DNA from: Ostrinia nubilalis
Lineage: Eukaryota > Arthropoda > Insecta > Lepidoptera > Crambidae
DNA length: 64,000 nucleotides
Direction: 5' to 3'
Assembly (NCBI RefSeq): GCF_963855985.1
Contig: NC_087096.1
Location: 6,696,001-6,760,000, forward strand
Positions within the stretch are counted from its first letter, which is position 1. Every line of letters starts with the position of its first letter. Both the position numbers and the translations under genes were made by a program. This document shows positions 9,743 to 20,166 of the stretch, piece after piece. The notes under the pieces were generated by a model, which did not search any database, had not been told where the DNA came from, and saw only the letters and a list, made by a program, of their open reading frames with translations.

Positions 9743-10466
9743 ATTTTAAATATCTAATTTTATTAACTAGGCATAATCAATAATCATGTAGGTAACTCCA
9801 TTTTTTAAGAATTTGGACGCTTAACCTTTTTATTACTTGAACGGTTATGCGATACCAGTATTACCTAAATGTACAAAATATAACTTTTAAACTCAAGAAA
9901 TGTAGCTACTTTTACTCAATCTGACCATCGGCTTCATTTCATAATGTATAAGTGTAGATATACTTAAGTAGGTAGGAACTATTAAAGTGAAATCGCTCTC
10001 ATCCATCTTAAGAACGCATAAAGCTGTTGAACTTTAAATTCAACAATGCCCATTTGAAACTCGACTTTACGAAAGCTTAAATTGAGTGCATTTCACGTTC
10101 TTCCGCCGAGAAGTGATTACAATGGTTTCTATGGCAAAATGTGTTTTATGGGACTCCTTTTATTTGCTATGATTATGTCTTTGGCTTGGAGTTTATTGTG
10201 GAAATGGAAAAATGATTTGTGGCCGATGCATTGTCATACAAGTATCTTTTTAATATTTATTCCGGTTGTGTAAATCTTTCAATAAGCAGAACCCTTTTTC
10301 TGAAACAGTTGGGTAAACGAATGATGAAAATAGTTATACAAGTATAATGGATTTGACATTGTTATCTATAAAAATAATTATGAAAAAAATGTTGTTTTAT
10401 GGACATCGTTTTATTTTGAAGAAAGACATGACATTTAATCACTTAGTATAAGATATAAATCTTCTA
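9743..10466. other. AT-rich DNA, no gene recognised
   Basis: A 63-codon frame at 10082-10273 has a hydrophobic Trp-rich stretch, but it starts at a non-ATG codon and resembles nothing I know. I do not support it as a gene. Confidence 0.55.
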
Positions 10467-10468
10467 TA

Positions 10469-11572
10469 TAGTGTGAGTCACGTTAAAGTGTACATATGAA
10501 AATAGATGAAACTAGACCTATTTTTATCGACAAAAAAGTGGTCAAAAATTTTTTGACATTTTTTTTTAATTTTTTATAGAATTTTTTTTCTTCCAATTAC
10601 TTATTGTAAAGAAAACGTAATAACTTTTAAACTAAGCAGTATATCCTGATAAAATAAAAACAGTAATAATGCTAAATAACAGGCGATACTAAAAAAATAC
10701 ATACAATACACAAAAAATGCCAACAAATAATAAAAAATGATACTTTTTGAAAAAAATCTGCTTAAAAATTCGTGTTTTTTTGGTTATTTGATAAATTTCT
10801 CCGAAAAATGCCCCTATAACAGGTGGTTTTTATTGTTTTGTATTATTCTCTATTGTATTACCTTTGTAAAACCAAAAATTGCATGTCTCTATCCCTATCA
10901 CAACATTTGCTATGATCGTTTGAACTAAGCCTCTCCGGGCGCGCCATTCAACGCTTCGTTAACAACGAAACTGAAAATGGCTCTAGATTTGTAATTTTGA
11001 TAAAGACAAGTTAGATTTCAAGTAAAAACAAAAGATTTCGAAGTAAAATAAGCATTTTAGTTAAAATTAAAATTGTCCCTACCTGTAGAGGAGAATAATG
11101 TTGTGGTAGGCCTTTGTTCAAACTATCATAGCAAATGTTGTGATAGGGATAGAGACATGCAATTTTTGGTTTTACAAAGGTAATACGATAGAGAATAATA
11201 CACAACAATAAAAACCACCTGTTATAGGGGCATTTTTTGGAGAAATTTATCAAATAACCAAAAAAACACGAATTTTTAAGCAGATTTTTTTCAAAAAGTA
11301 GCATTTTTTATTACTTGTTGGCATTTTTTGTGTATTGCATGTATTTTTTTAGTATCGCCTGTTATTTAGCATTATTACTGTTTTTATTTTATCAGGATAT
11401 ACCGCTTAGTTTAAAAGTTATTACGTTTTCTTTACAATAAGTAATTGGAAGAAAAAAAATTCTATAAAAAATTAAAAAAAAATCTCAAAAATTTTTTGAC
11501 CTCTTTTTTGTCGATAAAAATAGGTCTAGTTTCATCTATTTTCATATGTACACTTTAACGTGACTCACACTG
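10469..11572. mobile_element. Non-autonomous DNA element with 457 bp inverted repeats, TA duplication
   Basis: The left arm (10469-10926) and right arm (11116-11572) are near-identical inverted copies around a spacer of about 190 bp. The outer ends read (T/C)AGTGTGAGTCACGTTAAAG and are bounded by TA (10467-10468 and 11573-11574), as in Tc1/mariner-type insertion. No transposase is present. The two similar peptides readable in the arms (containing NLLKNSCFFGYLINFS) are the same arm read from either side, not evidence of a gene. It inserted at the 5' edge of the Helitron-like copy that begins at 11575. Confidence 0.85.
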
Positions 11573-11574
11573 TA

Positions 11575-11765
11575 TATAAAAGAAAGTCGTGTTAGTTACT
11601 CCACTTATAACTCAAGAACGGCTGAACCGATTTAGCTGAAAATTGTCAGGGAGGTAGTTTAGAGCCAGGAGAAGGACATAGGATACTTTTTATCGCGTTC
11701 GAAATAAAAAAAAGTCTGCTTATTTATTACCATTAAGGCGGAACAAAGTTCGCCGGGTCAGCTAG
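11575..11765 (+). mobile_element. Helitron-like short element, CTGACCCGGCGAAC family
   Basis: In plus orientation it begins TATATAAAAGAAAGTCGTG and ends GCCGGGTCAGCTAG followed by T. A second copy lies at 38093-38284 in the opposite direction. The CTAG end (fitting CTRR), the GC-rich 3' part and the 3' flanking T are Helitron hallmarks. Its 5' TC terminus was removed or obscured by the inverted-repeat element next to it. The class is inferred; that it is a dispersed repeat is seen directly. Confidence 0.65.
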
Positions 11766-11766
11766 T

Positions 11767-12353
11767 AATCTATAAATCTGCTGATTTGCGTTTAATGCAC
11801 AAAAAAAGATGGTTACAGAAGTGACATTTTCACATTACATAATTCGTGTTTTTACCTATTATTTGCCACGTAGTTGCTCTCTGACAATAATTTACGGCCT
11901 ATAAGACTTGACTGCGTACAAATCGGTCCCTACCATCCATTATTTCTTGGCATCCAATTAGGGTACCAAATCAATTAAAGCCCTAAGCTCCATCGGAGCG
12001 TTTGTAAAATGGCCGCCACATATCGTATTGTCGAACGAGTATTATGTCTATCAAATTCCGTATAATAATTGGTATGAGAATACAGAAAACAAAAATAGGC
12101 TTGGCATGGTATTTGACATGTTTTTTATGAGCTGTCCAAATGCTACCTCTCTTGAGACTTTGAAGAAATAAGGGGTGACGTCACACCTTATTACATTTTC
12201 AAAGTTAGGGTTGTTTACGCAGTAAAATGACATTTCATCTTAAACCATTAGTTAATCTCTTTCATCAACAATCAACATTTGTAGGTAAAGAACTTTTTTT
12301 CAATTTTGTTTTGAAATAATTTGTAGTAGTCCGGTGTGAAACTGAATATATTA
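11767..12353. other. AT-rich DNA, no gene recognised
   Basis: I see no structure beyond base composition. The 60-codon frame at 12051-12233 has no recognisable content. Confidence 0.55.
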
Positions 12354-12673
12354 ATCCCATCAAAAACAATACTTGTCAAAAAAACCAAGTCTCGCAACTC
12401 AGTTGTTCTACGGTAAAAAGTTGTGAGATCCATGTAATACCAAGTCCAGGCCAGGAAATCTTTAACGTTTTACATAAATATATTGACTTGGCCATCGCAT
12501 GAAAACACGTGTAAATTAAATTATTTAGTGCGATGGCCAAGTCAATAATTTATGTAAAACGTTAAAGATTTCCTGGCCTGGACTTGGTATTACATGGATC
12601 TCACAACTTTTTACCGTAGAACAACTGAGTTGCGAGACTTGGTTTTTTTGACAAGTATTGTTTTTGATGGGAT
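12354..12673. repeat. Foldback hairpin with 145 bp arms
   Basis: Left arm 12354-12499, loop 12500-12528, right arm 12529-12673. The arms differ by only one or two bases (TAAATATATTGAC against TAAATTATTGAC in the same sense). Transcribed RNA would form a nearly perfect duplex of about 145 bp. I see no convincing target duplication at the outer ends, so I cannot tell a foldback transposon from another kind of inverted duplication. Confidence 0.9.
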
Positions 12674-12743
12674 CTCATTTCATTTTGTATTTTGTAGACA
12701 GCAGTTATGTATCTAGAAAACTGGACCGAAATTGAAAAATTTT

Positions 12744-13142
12744 ACTCGACTTGGCGGTTGCACTACCGTGCCCCCAAATATTTTAGTTTTTCCTTGATTC
12801 ATACACCAAACACTACTTATATTCCAAATTTGAAGCTTCTAGGTCTGCTAGAAGTGCCTTAGAATTTTGATGATCGGTGAGTCAGTCAGTGAGTGACAAA
12901 ATTAAGAAACTTTGACCCGTTATAATTCTTAAACTACTGGTTCAAATTGAATGAAATTTGAAATATACCGTGTCTTTACAATGCCTGCATAGCTAATGAA
13001 AATTCAGCCTTCTAGTTTTATCCACAACGAAGTTACAGGCGGTCGAAAATGGCCTGAATTGCTTCGAGAAAAGGATGGTAACGGCCGTACCGCTTTTTTG
13101 CTCGACTTGGTGGGGGCACTGCCGTGCCCCCAGATGATTTTA
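12744..13142. repeat. 399 bp block bounded by a duplicated CTCGACTTGG...GTGCCCCC motif
   Basis: A roughly 40 bp sequence occurs in the same direction at both ends (12744-12786 and 13101-13142). The right copy contains a perfect hairpin, GGGGGCAC TGCC GTGCCCCC; the left copy has lost part of one arm. The interior has short GTCAGTCAGTGAGTGAC runs of the sort often found near ends of insect repeats. The class is unknown. Confidence 0.6.
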
Positions 13143-14500
13143 AAGCACTTCGCAAGTTATTTACTTTTATAAACTTTTTTGATTAAATGACTTAAAAAGA
13201 GCCACATTTTTTTGTAATACTCGTAGTAGAAATTGACTATTAAAAAAATACTTTATCTTGATTTCTAACAAACCGGCTCTAGATTAAACAAACAATTTTT
13301 CTTCGCCTGTTTACTTATAAAATATAGAAAGAGACCATTTCAATACTAGAATGAAGACCCATTTCGTATTTGCTGCATTGAATTGTACCTTATGTCATTG
13401 TAATAGACACCACCACTGAACAAAAAGTCCAGCCTAGGCATAACGAGTATAACAACGCATAAACTGGAACGGTGTCATGCATTTGAGGCTGTGCCGCTTG
13501 CTATCTTACTCCCACATCTGGGTACCTACATTTTCTTTGTAATGAACGGTTTTTAGTTTCAGCCATTCCTTTTAACCTTATCATTAAAAGCCAAACATTG
13601 TAATTGTAACACGTATTCTATATCCATTTGAATACAGTAAAAAGTATAACGTGAGCCACAACTTAAAAACAAACACGAAAAAAAAAAACAGTTTATAGCA
13701 TCGATTCTTCCATCATTTTAATAGCTCAAACATTGAATGAACTAAAACTAGACTCAATCCTGAACTAAAAAAAGTAATGCGATAGGTATGCGTTTATTCC
13801 GAATAATGAAAATGTATGTAGGTAGGTATTTAAAATGAGGTTTTAATGCATATTATAGTCCTTTTGCTGAAGTTTAAGTAATGTTTTCACGTTTCAGGAC
13901 CAGCGTCATAGTCAGATATTTTTGTAAATGACCTGTGAAAGATATTGTTTATCTTGTAGATAAGGCTTTATGGGACTTTAACGGGAGAACTGGCCTTCAA
14001 AGATTTATCTTCATGACGACTCTATTGTTCGCTCAACGCCTACTATTTGCTCAACTTTATTTACGAATACTCTTGCCAATAGCATAAGTTAATTACCCAG
14101 TAAAAAGGATGGGATATTATCCTCATACATCAGAAATGGGCGGTGATCAATCAAGAAAACACTGCCAGCTAGCTGTGCGCAAATAACAAATCGCCCGAGG
14201 TTACTAAGTTTATCGTGTATACTAATAGCGAAACAATCTTATATTTTTTTCTTGTAATCACAATTATATTAAACGAAAAGTGTCAAAAAGTTATCTTGAT
14301 TGCGTTAAGAATGAATATTCCTTTATTTTCTACAATAGACTCTTCATAGATTTTATGATGACGTCTTTATTTATTGTAGAGTCGAGCAGCTAATCAGACT
14401 TTACTTACATTAAAATGAATGCCACAGTGTTTCTTTGATATGGCATCTTCCATTTTCTACAATAGTCAAAAATGTTATTATTATAAAGTGACCTACTTAG
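13143..14500. other. AT-rich DNA, no gene recognised
   Basis: No reading frame, RNA gene or repeat structure that I can support. Confidence 0.55.
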
Positions 14501-14743
14501 ATGCAGGCAGGTTTAAGGCAGTGGGCGGGGCACATAGCTCGGAGAGCTGATGGCCGCTGGGGCAGGAAAGTTCTTGAGTGGCGGCCACGAGCCGGAAGAC
14601 GTAGCGTGGGCAGGCCTCCCACTAGGTGGACCGACGATCTGGTGAAGGTCGCGGGAGATGCCTGGATGCGAGCGGCGCAGGACCGGTCTTTGTGGAAATC
14701 CTTGGGGGAGGCCTTTGTCCAGCAGTGGATGTCTTTTGGCTGA
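14501..14743 (+). pseudogene. C-terminal 80 aa of a non-LTR retroelement reverse transcriptase
   Basis: The frame reads QWAGHIARRADGRW, then GRPPTRWTDDLVKVAG, then LGEAFVQQWMSFG and a stop. I recognise this as the extreme C-terminus of a common lepidopteran endonuclease/reverse transcriptase. It is a 5'-truncated insertion with no catalytic domain. A short (GAAC)n tail follows the stop. The frame is unbroken, so the fragment is fairly young, and it is GC-richer than its surroundings. The copies at 30795-31110, 39156-39263 and 42600-42790 belong to the same broad family but end in (GAT)n. Confidence 0.85.
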
Positions 14744-15554
14744 AACGAACGAACGACCTACTTAAATATTTGGGTGAAAATTCCCTTAAAATATACAAAA
14801 TGATGCTCAGAGGACGACTATAAACTTTTTTGATAAGTACTTATTGCAGGAAAAGTGCGGTTGTTAAGTAGGTTAACCATAAAAGTTTAATAGAAATGAA
14901 CCAGTTCGATTACGTTTGCATCATTAAGGCGATTAGAGTCCTCAATGACCTTGGGCGTTTGACCTTCACGCCGCGCGAAACACCCGCGCACCCCGCACGA
15001 AAACTCCGATTTGACACCGATCAAAATTACACGGGCATAGGTAGATACAGAATAGAAGCTCTTTTTTCATGACATTACTGCCTATTATTTTAAACTTGAA
15101 TTGATGAACCTTGATGTCGGTGTCATTTAACTCAGGCGTAAAGGTATTTAATAAAAATAACACAATCCATGAACATTTTGTACGGGATATATTTTTTTTA
15201 TTTTTTCGTAAATTTTCTAATGTTTTTGTCGGTTAAGCCGTTCTAGAAATTTGAACATATAATATGTAGGTAACTTCGGGTGGAATCTTGCAAGCTGAAT
15301 TTGTTAGACCAACTTCCTGACGACAACTGTAGGTATTGGAATACATAGTAGTATTAACTATGGTTTAAAAAAGTAAATGTTTCTTCTTTTGTCTATTGTC
15401 ATTCTCTTTGTGTCACGTCTTATGAAGAATAAACTGAAAATGTGTTTAATCTCGTCTTTTTATTAGAAATCCTTCAACAACTGATTGAGTTAAAATTTTG
15501 GATATAAGTACATGTATTGTGCAAATGCATGCAATGCAATATAGTGATGACATG

Positions 15555-15775
15555 GAGTCCATCCGATGATAGAGCTGGAATGTCAGTGGCCCCATAGCAA
15601 CTCCGGTATTAAACGATTCCATCGAGTTTAGGCTCGTTTGATTTGTATTTATTAATTTATATAAATATAAGTAAGTAATATTATGTAAGTAAGCTACTTT
15701 AAAAATCACGAGTACCTACCTACTTCAATTCTCAAAGGCAAACAGGGTCTGATGATGGAGCTGGAATGTGGCCGT
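15555..15775. repeat. Degenerate dispersed repeat (GATGATGGAGCTGGAATGT words)
   Basis: A phrase close to CCGATGATAGAGCTGGAATGT occurs at about 15564 and again at about 15750, and a related phrase is at 27694-27835. These look like pieces of one old dispersed repeat. Boundaries are not visible. Confidence 0.35.
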
Positions 15776-16985
15776 AGGAATAGGCTAGTTTCTTAAAAAA
15801 ACACTTTTAGTACGTCAATTACACTATCAAAAAATATTGGACACGGGATATTTTTATTTGTCAACAAACAGGTAATTACGAAGTTATGATGCGATGAAAT
15901 TCCGCGTGACGTCACAAATCGCAAAAATTTTAAGCACGCCTTAACGTCATATGCCTCTTCTGAACTTTGGCGCGCTTTATCTCTTTAAATTTCCATAAGT
16001 TTAAAAAGTGAAAAATACATTTAAAGTACATATTTTTTTGGTAAGTTGACCGACGGACTAATTCAAACTCTTGCTTTACCCAGGAAACATCCCTATTCTT
16101 CGAAATTATTACGAGCTACATAACGACAAATTTTTGCTACTACTCCGCAGCAAATTCCGCATCATAAATAAAAAAATAAATTAAAATAAAAAACCTTTTT
16201 TTTTAAAGTTTTTGTATGCCAATAATTTTAGTTTCATGACATGCTCCCAAAATTCATCATCTTATAAGAGGATTTCAGTTTTTATCGACGAAACTTTTTA
16301 ATTATTATAGCCTATAGGTACGTTTCATGGTTTGGTAATTTAGGGAAGTTTATTCGCACTTAACATGAAAAATATGGTATCAATGTACTGTGTACCTATG
16401 CACCTTCAGTGGCAACAACAAGGTCTATTGAGTACCTATAGTCTACTAAAGGCATGAAATAAATTAATTTTCGCCAAAAATTAAAACCAACTCTAAAACG
16501 AATCACCAAAAAGTAGGCTGTCACCGACTCCGAAAATATCAATCATGATATACGGGCAATTGTAATCAGTATCCACATTTTTAATAAGCTCTATAGAACA
16601 ATTTATCAATACCACTTTATCTTATTTTTTTTAATTGTGGTATTTTCGCAAAGAAACATATTGAAAATCTAATTCTAAATGGCCCATTTGCGCCGAGCCT
16701 AAGTATGAAAAATATAAATTGTATTCTTCACGTAAGTCGATTAAGTTTCTGATTCTGACTCGCTCCTAATTTGGATACTGATTGCAAAGGCCTAGTAAAT
16801 AAATAACGGAATATATTTTAAACTTTTATTATCTAGTGCCGTTTTTTTTCAAGTCGATTTTTTTACACTAATAGATTCTATTTAGGTAGATAATAGCGTC
16901 CGAGCATGCCTTAATTCAATCGTATCGTCTGACAGAACGTGCTCTATGAACAACTCTGACATAAAAACTATTGTCAAACAAAGAC

Positions 16986-17111
16986 TAGGTTGCACCATCT
17001 TATTTTAAATTTGACAAAAGTCAAAAATATGTCAAACTCCATACAAAAAAACACCGGTTATCGCCAAAGCTACGGTCAAAGTTAGGTCACGTCAGGTAGT
17101 GCAACTCAGCC
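16986..17111. mobile_element. MITE of the GGTTGCACCATCTTA family
   Basis: The left end GGTTGCACCATCTTA and right end GTGCAACTCAGCC are imperfect inverted repeats around a short core containing AAAAACACCGGTTATCG. A shorter copy with clear TTA duplication is at 51913-52004 and a half copy at 51496-51530. Confidence 0.65.
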
Positions 17112-17578
17112 AAAGAAAAAATTCATTTTGATCGCTAATGTCAGTTTGCAGCGAGTGACACAACCTCCCCGTCTGAAGGCCAGCGGCCGACTGCCGCCCG
17201 CACCCCGCGAAGGCCCCCTCAACAGCAAAACGTTCGGAATTTATCAAAAGTAAAATTTATGAATGAAAGTAATGTTCGATTGAAAAACTCAACGTGTCAT
17301 TTAAAGATTAAAGAATTCCTAATCTATTCGTGCAAAAATCTTTTAAATTAACATAGCCGTTTTGGAGGAGTAGGGAATTTAAGTAAAAAATCGATGTCCC
17401 GTATTTATTTTTTTAATCCAAAACAAAGAGACGTAGCGAAAATTCAAACGTCACAAATGTAGTCCTTGAACTGTTGTATAACATATATTTTTTTCTACTA
17501 TTTCTGTCCAGCAGTAAAAGAGGAGTAGGCTTTACAAAATGCCCATTTGACGCGGATTGAGGACTCTAATCGCCTTAA

Positions 17579-18701
17579 CTGTTGGCCATCTTTATGAAGG
17601 AATTTCACAGGTTTTTTAGCTCTACTCAACATAAAAAGAAGTTTGCATTGTAAAATAACATAAAAGTACTCGTAAGAATACTTTGAGATTTTAGCCAAAA
17701 TAACAGTTAAATTATGTATTTATTGAAAAACAGGATGAACGAACACCTTCAAGAGCGGAAATACTTAATTGCGGCTCTTTCTTATTATATGACACTCGTC
17801 AGGTCAACTTAAAATCAGGTCAAAAGGGAGGTCAAAAGGTTATTGGTTATTGACCTAGAATCACGAAATTTGACAAGGACTGCAAGAAGTAAGCTTTCAA
17901 AGCTCAAAAATTAATATTTCTTACAAAATATTACACTCATTCATGATTCCAAACTTTTGTTTTGTTTTGTTTTTCTTTCAAAAACGGTCAAGTAGTTTTT
18001 CCATGATACAGTTTAAAAGTAAAAAGTGTTTTAGTTTCAAGTTAAGACCTCACCTGATACTGTATTCGAGTGAAATAAAGTAGGTAATATAGAGTTTGTC
18101 TAGATGGTTTCAGTTTAAGAGCTATTAGATTGAAAACGGTCAGACTATGCCTAAACAAACTTAAGTTTAAGTGGATTTAGAAACCACAACTATTGGGGGT
18201 AATGAAATACCTAGGTAGTCGAGGGTTGGAACCCGAAACTAAAATAGAAATTTTTCTAGGTAATTTTAGACAGCAAAATAAAAACTGAATACTTTATAGA
18301 ATAACATTTTAGAGTCAAATGCCCGTATTCACAAACATTACTATGAGGTAAAAACAGTGCGCGTGGACGCACATTGTCACATACAAACCAATTACAGAGC
18401 TCTATTCAACGCTGTGCGTTCGATTTTCTGATTCACTTAAGCACGGGCGAAAGTCTGTTTATCAGTATTTTATCTACTAATCCGCTTATAATAAATACAT
18501 AATTACTATCTGTGACATTATATTGTTATGTGCCAAAACCTTGAGTTATTAACCATTCCTTTTTGGCTTATATTCATATTTCCTATATGTATTGTCGAGT
18601 ATATTTCACCGTCCCCACAAATAACAGCGTAAACGGCTAGTGTTAAAGGAAGTCACGTTCCGCATGCGACATAACTGCGTAACTACATAATATAGGGTGA
18701 A
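17579..18701. other. AT-rich DNA, no gene recognised
   Basis: No supported feature. Confidence 0.55.
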
Positions 18702-19205
18702 AAGCCTTGTTTGCACTGTATTAGTAATTTAGTCGAGTAACTCGCTTTTAGTAACTAAAACACTCGCTACTGACAAATAAACCGTTCGCACTTTGGTCGA
18801 CTTTGTTCGTTCATTTCAGCCAAATAACGTCCACTGATGGACAAAAACCTAACCCAAGGATTTCCATAACGGCCGGACTTGCGCTTGCCCGCATCCAAGC
18901 ACCTCCCACGACCGTCACCAGATCATCGGTCCACCTGGTGGGTCGAGTACAGTTTACAAATGAGCGGTGTTAGGTTTATTATGAACTTGACTAAAACGAC
19001 AGGTCCGGATTCGTTAAGACGGAGAACCAGTGAGCAGGGATCGTGGTGGAATGTGCTACTAAAGCTTTTCAAAATAAAAATGGGTTGGCTCGACTGACAT
19101 AAATTTAGTAACCTACTTGACTAAATTTTTGGTGTTAAGACACATTTAAAATACTAAATTTACACGCCACTTGACTAAATTATTCCACTAGTGCGAACAA
19201 GGCTT
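18702..19205. mobile_element. MITE with AAGCCTTGTT(C/T)GCACT ends, interrupted by a LINE tail
   Basis: The left end at 18702 and right end at 19205 are inverted copies of AAGCCTTGTTYGCACT, and the subterminal sequence repeats words like AATTTAGTCRAGT on both sides. A degenerate retroelement tail occupies part of the interior. A TTAA at its right border was the target of the piggyBac-type MITE that follows. Confidence 0.6.
18798..18960 (-). pseudogene. Degenerate retroelement 3' tail (reverse transcriptase C-terminus)
   Basis: On the plus strand it reads CGTTCATTTCAGCC, then a diverged GGACGTCCACTG-type segment, then GGTCCACCTGGTGGGTCGAG, which is the reverse complement of the 14501 type of tail. 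It is too diverged to keep an open frame. Confidence 0.6.
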
Positions 19206-19207
19206 AA

Positions 19208-20162
19208 CCTTTAACTATGGACGTGAAAAAATAATCACACTCCCATGGACGTCGGGTCTCACAGACCCCTATCTAAAATACTTCTTATTTTTATATCTGA
19301 AGTAATTTGAATTTGTTAAAGAGTTGATATATATCTAATAACTATTAATAAAGGATTCAGTGGTAAATGTAATCAAATTTTAACCATCATTGAATTATTT
19401 TTTTGCAAATTTAAAAAACTTAGACAGTTTTCAGTGTTAATTGACTTGCCATCACATGTAGGCTCCTTGATTACAGTCGATTATTAATAAATGAAAGTAA
19501 TATTTTTTTCCTAGCTAATTAATAACCATGTAACATAAAAACATGAACAAAATTTCTGAAGGACATAAATTAAAAATTTTGACAAGGGTTAAAGTTACTA
19601 AAATTATACACAGTGGCCTAGAACACTAAAAACAAATTATCTCTACAGGCATGTGTTATCTTTCTTTGAGAGCTTTGATAGACAAAATGTATACCATTCA
19701 GAATCGGAATCTGCAGCAATGGTGAATTCTAAGACATCCAAACTCAAAAGAAGAATTGTCTACAAGTAATACCTTACTCCTGAAATGTTCTTTAAATAGT
19801 TGGGCTAATAATATAGCTGATGTACTCAGATACTTTCTGCCATGAAGTATTCTTAAACTAGAGCAATTTACTTAAGATTATAATAATATAATATAAAAAA
19901 AAATAGTTGACAAGTCACATCCATACAAGTATGTTTGTATGGAAATTATAGTCATCGGGTCTCGCAGGCCCGGACAAAATTTTGGATGGTTATTACTCAC
20001 GTAATAAGTGCCGGAAGACGCGATTTTATGCCTCATCGGTCTAAACACAGTTAAAACTGAAGCTACTGAGATGGTCGAGAGCAGCACGTGGCGGGAAGGT
20101 GTTTAAACCGAGAAATCGGAATGGGGGGTGGGCCTCTGAGACCCGACGTCCATAGTTAAAGG
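19208..20162. mobile_element. piggyBac-type MITE, 955 bp, TTAA duplication
   Basis: TTAA at 19204-19207 and 20163-20166 flanks perfect 17 bp inverted ends, CCTTTAACTATGGACGT. As in piggyBac elements, the ends are asymmetric: ATGGACGTCGGGTCTC is terminal on the right but also occurs internally on the left (19245-19268), where it forms the near-palindrome GGGTCTCACAGACCC, with a third relative at 19953-19975. No transposase is recognisable; the 69-codon minus-strand frame at 19878-20087 is not one. Confidence 0.88.
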
Positions 20163-20166
20163 TTAA

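Larger units (their letters stand above)
14924..17578. mobile_element. Probable 2.65 kb DNA element with 23 bp perfect inverted ends
   Basis: TTAAGGCGATTAGAGTCCTCAAT at 14924-14946 is found inverted and exact at 17556-17578. Outer bases allow either a TTAA duplication (ends GGCGATTAG) or a TA duplication (ends AGGCGATTAG); the sequence alone does not decide. No transposase is visible inside. The interior is AT-rich with a GC-rich patch next to the left end (14955-15005), and it hosts a small MITE at 16986. It could instead be two unrelated copies of one short repeat. Confidence 0.55.

Noticed and set aside
10737..11304. Two similar hydrophobic peptides in opposite directions
   Set aside because: The same inverted-repeat arm read twice; no sign of coding selection.
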